Assembly: GCA_000482145.1 (NCBI GenBank)
Contig: AUXH01000461.1
Location: 1 to 15,609, forward strand
Direction of reading: 5' to 3'
From: Strigomonas culicis
Taxonomy: Eukaryota > Euglenozoa > Kinetoplastea > Trypanosomatida > Trypanosomatidae
Length of the DNA stretch: 15,609 nt
Below, piece after piece: positions 7,675 through 15,326 of this stretch. The translations under genes and the position numbers were made by a program. Position 1 is the first letter of the stretch. The number at the start of each line of letters is the position of its first letter. The notes beneath the pieces were generated by a model. That model was not told the origin of the DNA. It worked only from the letters and a program-made list of their open reading frames with translations, and made no database searches.

Positions 7675-9408
7675 TTACACGGGCCCGCGCAGGTCCCGCT
7701 GCCGCTGCTCCTCCGCCGACGTGGGCGGCACCGTGGCGGCCTCGCGCCGCATCGCGGCCAGGTCTCCGTCGTCCCACACCTCGTCGCCCTCTGCGTAGGT
7801 GAGGCCGACCTCCGGGTCGCGCAGGTGGCGCACGTAGTCCTCCACGAGGAACTGCGCCGCGTAGCGCGCGGCCATCGGGCCGAAGACCATCTCGAGGTCC
7901 TCCTCCTCTGCCGCCCCCGCCTCAGCGGCATCCGGCGTGTCCGTGGGGGTAGCAAGTGAGGAGGGGCCGCCCGCAGCACCGGCGACGCTGGCGTCCGCGG
8001 CCGTGAGGCCTGCCGCCGCCGCCTCGCGGTTTGCCTCCGGTGGGGTGACAGGCGATGGTGGGAAGGGGTCCGAGAGCAGGTCGTCCAGCGCCTCCGCCGT
8101 CATGGGGTCCGCCGACGCAGCAGCAGCAGCAGCAGCCGGCGCGTGCTGCGCCTCTTCCCCCTCCTCCGCCGGCGCCTCGGGGGCCGTGTCATCGTCCGGC
8201 GCGGCGGCGCCGCCCTTGGGCCCCAGCAGCAGGATCTCCCCGACGTGCACGAAGGGGTCGCCGTCCGCGCCGGTGACGGGCAGCTCGACGAGTGGGTCGC
8301 CCTCGAGCACGACCCGCAGCGGGTTGACGGCCGCCACGTACCGTTGCAGTGTCTGGCCCACCAGTGCCTTGGGGCTGCCGAGGGAGATGGTGTTCGTGAT
8401 GTCGTAGCCGCGCTGCGCAAGGAGGAGGCCGACGAGCAGCGCGAGAGCACCGCCGACGCCGTGGCCGATGAGCACCGTCTTGCGCGTCGGGTGCACCGGC
8501 GTCTCCTGCAGGAGAGAGTCGCAGAGGCGCGACGCCATGACGAGATACTCCGCGTGCAGCAGCGTGCGGCGCAGCTCCTCGCACTCGCCCACCTCGACGC
8601 GCTCGACCTCCTGGAACCAGTTGTAGCTGCCCGTGTCGCAGTCGGCGCCGCGCGTGCAGGCAATGTACAGGATCTGCTTGTTGTACGTCTCGTCAATCTC
8701 CACGAGCACGTGGTCGCGGCCGAGCGGCATGTGGTGCGCGGTCACCCCGCTGCGCGTGCCGACGACCGCCTCCGTCATCTGCCAGGGGGTGAGGTACAGA
8801 AGCGGGCTCGCGCGGTTGTGCGCGCCGACGGCGGTGCGGTGCAGCAGCAGCAGCCGCTCCGCGTAGGGCAGCACGGCGTGCAGCAGCAGCCGGTTCTGAT
8901 ACTCACTCGTCGCCGCATCGTCGACCTCGTTGCGCGCTGCGCGCTGGCGCTCGAAGTTGAAGTACTGGTAAAAGCCGGTCTCGATCGTCCGCTGGTAGGC
9001 GTGGCTCCCCACCCCGGCGGCGAGCACCTGCAGCATGGACGTGAGCGCCGCGTGGTCGGACGCCTCCGGCAGCATCGCCGCAAGCTCAAGCGTCTTGTCA
9101 ATCTCCTGCGACACGAACTGCTCGTATTGGGAGAGGATCTGGCGCCGCTGCTGCGCAGCCCGACTCGCCACCTCGCGCGCCCGCTTCGCGGATGGCGCCT
9201 GCTGCAGCGCCTGCCGCTCGCGCTGCTCCAGCTCGCCGAGCGTCATGGTCAGCCGCCGGCGGTGGGTGTCCGACGTGCTCTGAAAACGCGCCCCGACGTA
9301 CTCCATCAGCCCGCTCTTGTTCTGCAACGTGGCACAGTTCGCGGCCGCCGTGTGCGTCGCGCGCAGCAGCGCACGGTACGCTCGTATGGACGCCTGGCGC
9401 AGCGACAT
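7675..9408 (-). CDS. Lipase class 3-fold protein lacking the nucleophile Ser, predicted mitochondrial
   Basis: A 577-residue alpha/beta-hydrolase of the lipase class 3 type. The frame is open to 9561, but that extension runs through the pyrimidine tract; the first ATG after the acceptor is 9408. The N-terminus MSLRQASIRAYRALLRATHT lacks acidic residues and is Arg-rich and amphipathic, like a mitochondrial presequence. Residues about 52-110 are charged and Gln-rich, probably helical. The hydrolase core spans about 200-395: IDETYNKQILYIACTRG at 238-254, then VLIGHGVGGALA at the nucleophile elbow, then TISLGSPKALVG. Where active enzymes have GHSxGG, this has GHGVGG: Gly317 (GGC at 8460-8458) replaces Ser. 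The presumed acid and base remain as D371 (EGDPLVELP) and H388 (FVHVG). Residues about 396-510 are an Ala/Glu/Pro-rich disordered linker before an ordered tail. It is probably catalytically dead or uses other chemistry; a scaffold role is inference. Confidence 0.85.
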   Translation of the reverse strand: MSLRQASIRAYRALLRATHTAAANCATLQNKSGLMEYVGARFQSTSDTHRRRLTMTLGELEQRERQALQQAPSAKRAREVASRAAQQRRQILSQYEQFVSQEIDKTLELAAMLPEASDHAALTSMLQVLAAGVGSHAYQRTIETGFYQYFNFERQRAARNEVDDAATSEYQNRLLLHAVLPYAERLLLLHRTAVGAHNRASPLLYLTPWQMTEAVVGTRSGVTAHHMPLGRDHVLVEIDETYNKQILYIACTRGADCDTGSYNWFQEVERVEVGECEELRRTLLHAEYLVMASRLCDSLLQETPVHPTRKTVLIGHGVGGALALLVGLLLAQRGYDITNTISLGSPKALVGQTLQRYVAAVNPLRVVLEGDPLVELPVTGADGDPFVHVGEILLLGPKGGAAAPDDDTAPEAPAEEGEEAQHAPAAAAAAASADPMTAEALDDLLSDPFPPSPVTPPEANREAAAAGLTAADASVAGAAGGPSSLATPTDTPDAAEAGAAEEEDLEMVFGPMAARYAAQFLVEDYVRHLRDPEVGLTYAEGDEVWDDGDLAAMRREAATVPPTSAEEQRQRDLRGPV

Positions 9409-10509
9409 GATACTAAACACAAAAAAAGGAACGAACAGAATCTCAAATACAGGAGCTCCTATACGTTCTGCTTTTTTGTTATTGTTGCGAATAATAATAA
9501 AAAAAAAGAGAAAGAGAGGGGAGAAGGGCGAGGAATTCAAGCGGAAATGATGTTGACGCACGGGGTTACTGCAGTATGTTTCCTGCTTTTGTTATGGGTA
9601 TTACTCTACTACTGTGCTATGCGCAGAGTTGTGGTTGTGAATTCGTATTTTTGTTGATATATCTATCTTGGCATTGACTTTCTCTTTTTTTATCACAAGA
9701 TATCAGATTGTTTTTTGTTGGTGGATAGTAAACCATTCACAATAGTCAGCTTCAAAGAACAGAAAAGGATAAATATAAAAGGTTAAAAGAATTATTCTTT
9801 TTTGCTTTCTTTACATTTATATGGTATTCTTGCTGATCGTATGAGGCAACCATTTAATTACATTTTTTTTTAATTATAATTGGATGTTCTTTTTATTTTT
9901 TATTTTATTGTGTTTTGTTTTGTTTTTTTGTTGTTTTCTTCTTTTTTTTTCTTTTTTGATAGTAATATTTGCAGAATGAATGCCATGTTCTTTTGTTTTC
10001 TTTTTTGTTTTCAGTCTTTTTGAAGAACTATTTGCTCTCTCGAAGAACACAAGAAAAGTGTTTCGAACCGAATAATTCCTCTTATGGAGAAAGAAAGAGA
10101 AAAAGAGTATTTAAAAAAATGGGAATGATGACTTTGGAGGTACACCATCATCAGTGCGTTTGCACTAATGTTTTTTTTGTGTGTGCTGTTTCTACCGTCG
10201 CTCTTCTTATTGCTGCTACCACGACACATTTTGCTCTCACTACTCTTCTTTAGTTATTTCTGCAGCTCCGCCAGCAGAGCACCTAGAAATACAGGAGTAT
10301 GAGTCAACATATCATCTGCAATGGACGCAAAAAAGTGAAGCGTGGAGAAACGTGATGAACAATGAAGAAAAAAAAAAGTATATTATTTATAATGATGATA
10401 ATATTCGAAAGAAGAAGAAAAAGAGGAACCGATAGTGAATAGCATAAGCGGGTTATGTATGTATCTATTCATCTGAGCTGTGTACACGCGGTCCTATCTC
10501 CACGCGGCT
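9409..10509. other. Long intergenic region between the lipase-fold gene and the SDR at 10510-11829
   Basis: About 1.1 kb, very AT-rich. The first 130 bases hold the leader and splice acceptor of the lipase-fold gene. From about 9655 to 10260 the plus strand is T/C-rich (especially 9875-9958), the opposite of the other spacers, where the plus strand is purine-rich. From about 10300 to 10435 it is again A/G-rich. Presumably most of this is the long 3' untranslated region of the SDR. I found no convincing coding frame on either strand and no tRNA-like T-arm. Confidence 0.65.
9468..9535 (-). promoter_or_regulatory. Predicted trans-splice acceptor for the lipase-fold gene
   Basis: A C/T-rich tract on the minus strand runs from 9535 to about 9497. 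AG dinucleotides follow at plus-strand 9471-9472 and 9468-9469. The leader of about 60 bases has no ATG before 9408, supporting the shorter start with its mitochondrial-like N-terminus. Confidence 0.68.
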
Positions 10510-11829
10510 CTAAACGCCGATGAGGCCCTTCCCCCACGCGACGACATTCTCGGCCTCCTCGACGTCCCAGCCGCAGGGGAGCAGCATGCTGTGCGTCTTG
10601 GCGCTGCACTCCACAAAGTAACGGCTGACGGCGTCCTCCGGCTTCTTGGTCGCGGCCTCGCCCTTCTTGGCCGGCAGGGGGTACTCGAGCTCGAGCTCCT
10701 CCTTGGGGCACATGGCGCAGTGCAGCGTCGTCTGCGCGCCCTCCTCGCACGACTTGAAGAAGAGGAGGCCGACGCTGCGGAAGATGCGCGCCGGCAGCGC
10801 GTGCTCGCCGCCGAGCAGCTTGTTGGAAAAGTTGGTCACGACGCAGCCCGGGTGCAGGGAGCAGGCGACGACGCGGCTCTGGGCCGGCGCGGTGCGGTAG
10901 CGGCGCGCGACGTGGTGCGTGTAGTAGGTGCCGAGCAGCTTGCTCATGCCGTAGCGGCGGAAGTTCGCGATGGGCTCCGCGCCCGCGAGCGGGCCGGACG
11001 CGCCCTCCTTGCCGCTGTTGACGGCCTTCACCGCCGCGAGCAGGCGGCCCTTGAGCGAACCGGCGAGGCGGGCGCCGCTCTGCGCGGCCTCGACGAACAT
11101 CTGACCGGCGCGGTGCGCCTCACTGGACACGTACACGACGCGGCCGCCGCCGTTCTGCTCCAGCAGGGGCAGCAGCAGCTCCGTCAGCAGCATCGGACCG
11201 AGGAAGTTCACGGCGGTCGTCGTCTCGATCTGCAGGTTGTGGCGCGAGAAGGTCAGTGCCTTCTGCATCGCACCGGCGTTGTTGACGAGCAGCACCAGGT
11301 TGTGGCTCGCGAAGCGCTTCTTGAACCAGTCCGCGAAGGCGCGGATGCTCTTGAAGTCGTCGTTCTCGACGACGCCGGCCGCCACGAAGAGCGTCTCCGG
11401 GCAGTGCTCGTACCGCTTCGGGTCCGCCGCGCGCTTGCGCTGCGCAGCGGCGTGGACGCGGCGGACAGCGATGTCGGCGACCGTCTTGGTGCGCCCGGTC
11501 GCGACGACGAGGTAACCCTCGAGGGCGAGCCCGGCGGCGGTGTGGAGGCCAATGCCGCTGTTCGTGCCGGTCACGATGGCGACCGGGCGGTCCTGGATCT
11601 CCATGTCCGGCCGCACGACGAACGGCGACCGCTTCTGCTCCTCCGCGGACGCCTTGTGGCTGGCGGGGCGGGCACGGTTGGTGGACCCGCTCGCGACCAT
11701 GCGGGAGAGCGCGGCCCACAGCGGCACCGCCGCGAGCCGGAAGCCGCGGGGGACGAAGGGAATAGCGACCACGGCCGCCGCGGCCAGCGCGACAACGCCA
11801 ACTTCACTCTTGTAGCCAATCATCCCCAT
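10510..11829 (-). CDS. Short-chain dehydrogenase/reductase, membrane-anchored, retinol-dehydrogenase/WWOX-like
   Basis: A 439-residue NAD(P)-dependent SDR. The longest frame starts at a TTG (11913) and passes through a pyrimidine tract; the ATG at 11829 is the first ATG after the acceptor near 11914. The stop is TAG. A hydrophobic segment at about 9-26 is a likely N-terminal membrane anchor, followed by a basic linker. All core motifs are present: TGTNSGIG at 87-94, NNAG at 183-186, structural Asn208 in TAVNFLG, Ser235/236 in VVYVSSEAH, Tyr293 and Lys297 in YGMSK, and SLHPGCVVTNF at 324-334. The order and the HPG motif match retinol dehydrogenase-type SDRs. The spacing from Ser to Tyr is widened by about 40 residues, and the C-terminus carries a Lys-rich loop (about 385-398). 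The substrate is unknown. It is related to, but clearly different from, the SDR at 4036-5505. A pyrimidine tract right at the start raises the possibility of a second isoform. Confidence 0.92.
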   Translation of the reverse strand: MGMIGYKSEVGVVALAAAAVVAIPFVPRGFRLAAVPLWAALSRMVASGSTNRARPASHKASAEEQKRSPFVVRPDMEIQDRPVAIVTGTNSGIGLHTAAGLALEGYLVVATGRTKTVADIAVRRVHAAAQRKRAADPKRYEHCPETLFVAAGVVENDDFKSIRAFADWFKKRFASHNLVLLVNNAGAMQKALTFSRHNLQIETTTAVNFLGPMLLTELLLPLLEQNGGGRVVYVSSEAHRAGQMFVEAAQSGARLAGSLKGRLLAAVKAVNSGKEGASGPLAGAEPIANFRRYGMSKLLGTYYTHHVARRYRTAPAQSRVVACSLHPGCVVTNFSNKLLGGEHALPARIFRSVGLLFFKSCEEGAQTTLHCAMCPKEELELEYPLPAKKGEAATKKPEDAVSRYFVECSAKTHSMLLPCGWDVEEAENVVAWGKGLIGV

Positions 11830-11850
11830 GGTTGAAGAAGTGCGTAAGGA

Positions 11851-11880
11851 GAGAGTGAAAAAAAAAGGGAAAAAGAGTGT
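11851..11880 (-). promoter_or_regulatory. Second pyrimidine tract abutting the SDR start codon
   Basis: A near-pure C/T stretch on the minus strand ends about 20 bases before the ATG at 11829. No AG lies between it and the ATG; the first AG is inside the coding region in the Lys7 codon (plus-strand 11809-11810). Splicing there would bypass the annotated start and leave Met44 as the first ATG, in frame. Whether it is used is unknown. Confidence 0.45.
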
Positions 11881-11913
11881 GTGACACTGCGTATTAAGAT
11901 CGATATAATTCAA

Positions 11914-11952
11914 CTAAGGGGGAAGAATGAAGGTAAACCGAAAAAAAAACCT
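11914..11952 (-). promoter_or_regulatory. Predicted trans-splice acceptor for the SDR at 10510-11829
   Basis: The minus strand reads a T9 run, then a C/T-rich tract, then CTTAG, with the AG at plus-strand 11914-11915. The leader is about 84 bases with no ATG before 11829. A further AG at 11887-11888 is a possible alternative within the same leader. Confidence 0.6.
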
Positions 11953-12576
11953 GAGTGTTTTTTTGTTGTTTTAATCCTCAATGACCGTAGTGTAGAAGAA
12001 GAAGAGGAAAGAGGGCGAGAAAACAAATTAGATATGTTTATACATGTGCTGTTCGATAGAACCAGTCCAAATCAGCGATCATGCCGCGCATAAACGAAGA
12101 AAACAAAACACAACAAAGAATGAAGCATGGATTACCAATCCGATAAGCCAACGAGGAACGAGGAAAGGAGAAGGAAGGGGGGGTCACGGGATGACACTCG
12201 TCATGATACAGCACGGATGTCATAGAGAGAGAGCACATCCGGTACGTCCAGTGATCCCACTCTGTCATTGTGTCAACGAAAACAGTATTAGGATGAATAC
12301 ACGTTTTTTTTTGTTCAGTTTACATCCTTTCCCTCGCAGCTTATTTTGGTGGAAAACAAGTGTTTCAAAGAGGATCAAAATGCCTTCATCGTGTACTCTA
12401 TTAATATACAAAATGCATATTTATGTAATGCATCTCTGTTATGCACTACAGAAAACAAAAAAAAAGACATGATATAGTTCTAAAAACAAAAAAAAGAACT
12501 CAGGTGTTGTTGTGCTAACACCTCCTTCTCCTCAACACTATAGGTATCAAATAAAGTGCGGAAAGCATATTTGTAT

Positions 12577-12612
12577 GCGTGTGTGTGTGTGCGTGTGTGT
12601 GTGTGTGTGTGT
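12577..12612. repeat. (GT)n microsatellite with one or two interruptions
   Basis: A GT dinucleotide run on the plus strand with GC interruptions near its left end and at about 12591. On the coding strand it is (AC)n and lies in the likely 3' untranslated region or spacer downstream of the 544-residue gene. Confidence 0.93.
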
Positions 12613-12748
12613 ACAATGATAGGCATCGACACGCAGACGTGTGAAGAAGAAGGTTCAGAAGAACTGAATAAAAATAAATGAGAAGGGGGAGGGCAAACAA
12701 AAAAAAAACTGCAAAGCAACAACTTTGTATTGTGCGTGCGTGAGGCCT

Positions 12749-14383
12749 TCACGCGTCGTCTATGTCCATCGGGTCCGCCGCATCGGCCTCGGCGTCGCAC
12801 TCGTCGGTACCGAGACACTCGCCGGGCAGCAGCGGGACGCGCAGGTGGCTGCCCCGCAGCGAGGCGCGCTCGCCGCGCCCCCTGGGTGGCGGCACCTGGT
12901 GCGGCCAGTGCCGCCAGAAGGCGTCGCTGTGGTGCACGCTCCTGGGCGCCTCCGCCTCGAGGCTGTCGACAAGGGCGACGAGGTGCGGGTCGAGCGGCGC
13001 CCACACGCGCATCGCGACGCCCAGCAGCGAGCGCAGCACCGGCCGCGGCGCGGCCAGGTCGTACTCCGCCTCCATCGTGTACTCTTCCGCGTCCTCCAGC
13101 AGACCCATCTGCAACGGGCTGCAGTCGGAGTCCGGCTCGTCCATGCCGGACGGGTACAGCAGGTGTACGTAGCAGTGGCGCCGCTGCCAGCGCCGCCACG
13201 GGGTCTCCTCACCCGCCTCCACGGCGGCCGCCTCCTCGCTGGCGGCGTAGGGCGGGCAGGGCTCGCCGCACCGCGCGAGCGGGCCGCCGCGGAGGTAGTC
13301 CCACTGCGGCCAGTCGCAGCCGACGACGAAGAGCAGCATGCGCGCGGCCGCCGCGTCGCGGTCCACCGGGCGCTCGCCGGTGTCCAGCACCTCCACCACG
13401 ACGGAGCAGATGGGCACCGTGTTGTCCTCGCTCGCGACGCCGTCCCCGGGGCGGTCGCGCCCGCGCGCCAGCGGCGACCCGCGGTGCGGCGGGTCGTGGG
13501 GGTGGTCGGTCGTGCTCTCGCGCTCGCGGCCCTCCGTCACGAGGCGGTGGTACAGCTCCCCGTACACGTTCGCGCACAACTGCTCCGCGACTGTGTGGAT
13601 CTCCGCCACGTCGTGAACGGACGAGGCGTCAAACTGCGACAGGGTCGAGGCCGCGGCGGTGTAGCTCCCCGCGAACCCGGCCAGTGCAAAGGCGCTCGCA
13701 ATGCTGTGGCCGCCGCTGTGCTCGCTCGTCTGGCTGCGGCTGCCGGTGCTGATGGTACGGTCATGGAGGGCGTGGCCGTGTGGGGATGAGACGCCGCCGG
13801 CGGCCGCGGGCACGGTCGTCGTCACCGCACCGCCCCGTGGGACGCCGGAGGGCCGGCTACGCGTCAGTAATGAGGTGTGGCTCTGCGCCATGGGCCCGCG
13901 GCCGCCACTGCCGGGCGGCCTACCCCACGCGTGCCCACCCGCCGCGTGGTGGTGCGTCGGCAGCGCCGCGGCAGGACGCGGCGGCGCACTCACGTCCGCA
14001 CCGCCGCTGCGATTGGGCTGGCTCCCCTCCCTCGTGGAGGTGGGGGTGGAACATGCCACCTGCGCCGGCCCGTCCGTGCGGCAGAAGCTGCCGCCGTCCG
14101 CGCTCGACCGCTGCGGCTCCGACAGCACCGACGGCGTGCGCTCGCCAGTACTGTGCGGCGGCGGCGGCGTGCTGGTGCTGCCCTCGCCCGTGGGGAAGTA
14201 CTGGAAGGCGAGGGCGAGAGAGACGAGTGCGTCGAAGGGACTGGGGGAGTGAGACAGCAGCCCCCGCTCGTCGTACGCGCGCCCCTTGTCGGGGCCGCCG
14301 CAACGTCCCGGTGGGGTTGTGCTGGGCGGCGCTTCCACTCGCTGACGCCACAGGTTGTCCTTGTCTGGGGGAGTGGAAGCCAT
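12749..14383 (-). CDS. Hypothetical protein, 544 residues, disordered N-terminal half
   Basis: I do not recognise this protein. ATG at 14383 is the first ATG after a clear splice acceptor; the stop is TGA. Residues 1-45 and about 65-225 are rich in Pro, Ser, Thr, Gly and His and should be disordered. A short ordered island SPFDALVSLALAFQYFP at 47-63 looks like an amphipathic helix or docking motif. The folded part is probably 226-480. It includes a helical-looking segment at 251-283 (FDASSVHDVAEIHTVAEQLC onward), a hydrophobic strand-like segment at 322-334, MLLFVVGCDWPQWDY at 349-363, CYVHLLYPSGM at 404-414, and an acidic then hydrophobic block at 427-462. Several Cys residues (C356, C372, C376) lie close together but do not form a standard zinc motif. 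The C-terminus is acidic. There is no signal peptide or membrane span. It is probably a fast-evolving trypanosomatid-specific protein. Confidence 0.85.
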   Translation of the reverse strand: MASTPPDKDNLWRQRVEAPPSTTPPGRCGGPDKGRAYDERGLLSHSPSPFDALVSLALAFQYFPTGEGSTSTPPPPHSTGERTPSVLSEPQRSSADGGSFCRTDGPAQVACSTPTSTREGSQPNRSGGADVSAPPRPAAALPTHHHAAGGHAWGRPPGSGGRGPMAQSHTSLLTRSRPSGVPRGGAVTTTVPAAAGGVSSPHGHALHDRTISTGSRSQTSEHSGGHSIASAFALAGFAGSYTAAASTLSQFDASSVHDVAEIHTVAEQLCANVYGELYHRLVTEGRERESTTDHPHDPPHRGSPLARGRDRPGDGVASEDNTVPICSVVVEVLDTGERPVDRDAAAARMLLFVVGCDWPQWDYLRGGPLARCGEPCPPYAASEEAAAVEAGEETPWRRWQRRHCYVHLLYPSGMDEPDSDCSPLQMGLLEDAEEYTMEAEYDLAAPRPVLRSLLGVAMRVWAPLDPHLVALVDSLEAEAPRSVHHSDAFWRHWPHQVPPPRGRGERASLRGSHLRVPLLPGECLGTDECDAEADAADPMDIDDA

Positions 14384-15326
14384 TTCTTTTGGTTTGTGTG
14401 TTTGTTTATATTGTTTTTTTAACAGTCAAGAAGAAAGGGGTACTGAAAAAGATATAAGAAAGGAAAGTCCAAAACGCAACGTAATGAGCACGCGGGTTCC
14501 CGTCCGTTCGACGTGTTTCAACAAGGAAGCCTAAAGTGCTTCCACAACCGCAAAAAAAAAAAAGCTAATATGTACTTTTTCAAACAACAAGCAGCCATCA
14601 TCACGAAGAAAGAGAAGAGAATAAAACAGTACGGGAGAAATGAAAACGAAGTAAAACACTATCCATGCATATCCTACATTTCTGTTATGGTGGCTCATTT
14701 ATATGTGCTTGTTTTTTTTTTTATGTTATACCTGTTTTTGAGTGCTGTTGTTGTTGTTGCAATTGTGGGTTTACAATATCAGAGAGCAACGTAAACTAGC
14801 TAAATAAAGAAGGGGGAAACACTTGGTGTGTTATGTAAGCAAATACTAGTCCTTACAACGTGAAAAGGGAAACATACCCATATATATATGTGCTTTGTAA
14901 AAGAACAGAAAAAAAACGATTATCACATGACCACTGCTGTTTTCCTGACAGTAACAATAAATGCATTCAATCGTCACGATTATGGCAGACAGGTAGTTTG
15001 ATTGTTTCTTTTTCCTTCTTTTTGTTTGGTATCACATTCAAAAAAATACACTTCTGTCATCTGAATTGCAAAGCGGAAAAAAATAAGAAACAGCGAAAGA
15101 AAACAGAGCACATACATATATACATACCATTCACTTCAATAGCGGGTAGCAAGCTGCTTCGTCAGCTTACAGTTGAGTAACTGAAAGAAAAGGAAAAACA
15201 ATATCTTCAACAGAGACCTCCATTAAACGAAGAGGACGCGTATGTACAACAATGCACATACATATATAAACAAACAAAGAAAAACAGGAGAGAAAGAGAG
15301 AAAGAAATGATCGCAAACAGAAACCT
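14384..15326. other. Intergenic region between the 544-aa gene and the right-edge gene
   Basis: About 940 bases, AT-rich. Near 14384 are the leader and splice acceptor of the 544-residue gene. The remainder should be the 3' untranslated region of the right-edge gene plus spacer. It contains a T13 run near 14710-14722 and mixed A-rich and T-rich stretches. A plus-strand open frame at 14513-14794 starts at GTG, and its C-terminal half translates as a hydrophobic stretch from T-rich DNA; I do not accept it as a gene. Confidence 0.65.
14443..14468 (-). promoter_or_regulatory. Predicted trans-splice acceptor for the 12749-14383 gene
   Basis: The minus strand shows a C/T-rich tract ending in TTTTTCAG, with the AG at plus-strand 14443-14444. 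This is the cleanest acceptor in the window. The leader is about 58 bases, contains no ATG before 14383, and includes a second C/T-rich stretch (14430-14440). Confidence 0.75.

Larger units (their letters stand above)
11830..12748. other. Intergenic region between the SDR (10510-11829) and the 544-aa gene
   Basis: About 920 bases. The part next to 11830 has several C/T-rich tracts on the minus strand (about 11853-11880, 11918-11950, 11995-12025 and 12159-12182), so trans-splicing of the SDR could use more than one site. Positions 12060-12270 are less AT-rich and carry a short ATG frame on each strand, neither convincing. A GT repeat lies at 12577-12612. The rest is probably the 3' untranslated region of the 544-residue gene. 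Confidence 0.65.

Noticed and set aside
8143..9657. 504-codon plus-strand frame
   Set aside because: Antisense to the lipase-fold gene; its tail is translated AT-rich spacer.
10060..10110. GGTTCGAA string resembling a tRNA T-loop
   Set aside because: The flanking bases do not form a T-stem, and no acceptor or anticodon arm can be drawn around it.
10011..10229. Minus-strand 72-codon ATG frame in the long spacer
   Set aside because: No pyrimidine tract precedes it on the minus strand, the composition matches the spacer, and no motif is visible.
10480..11835. 451-codon plus-strand frame
   Set aside because: Antisense to an SDR with a complete motif set; no motif of its own.
12725..13789. Plus-strand frames overlapping the 544-residue gene
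   Set aside because: Two overlapping plus-strand frames of similar length in different phases, both Arg/Ala-rich; typical GC-rich antisense shadows.
14513..14794. Plus-strand 93-codon frame with a hydrophobic C-terminal half
   Set aside because: It starts at GTG, lies in AT-rich spacer against the direction of transcription, and its hydrophobic stretch arises from T-rich DNA.
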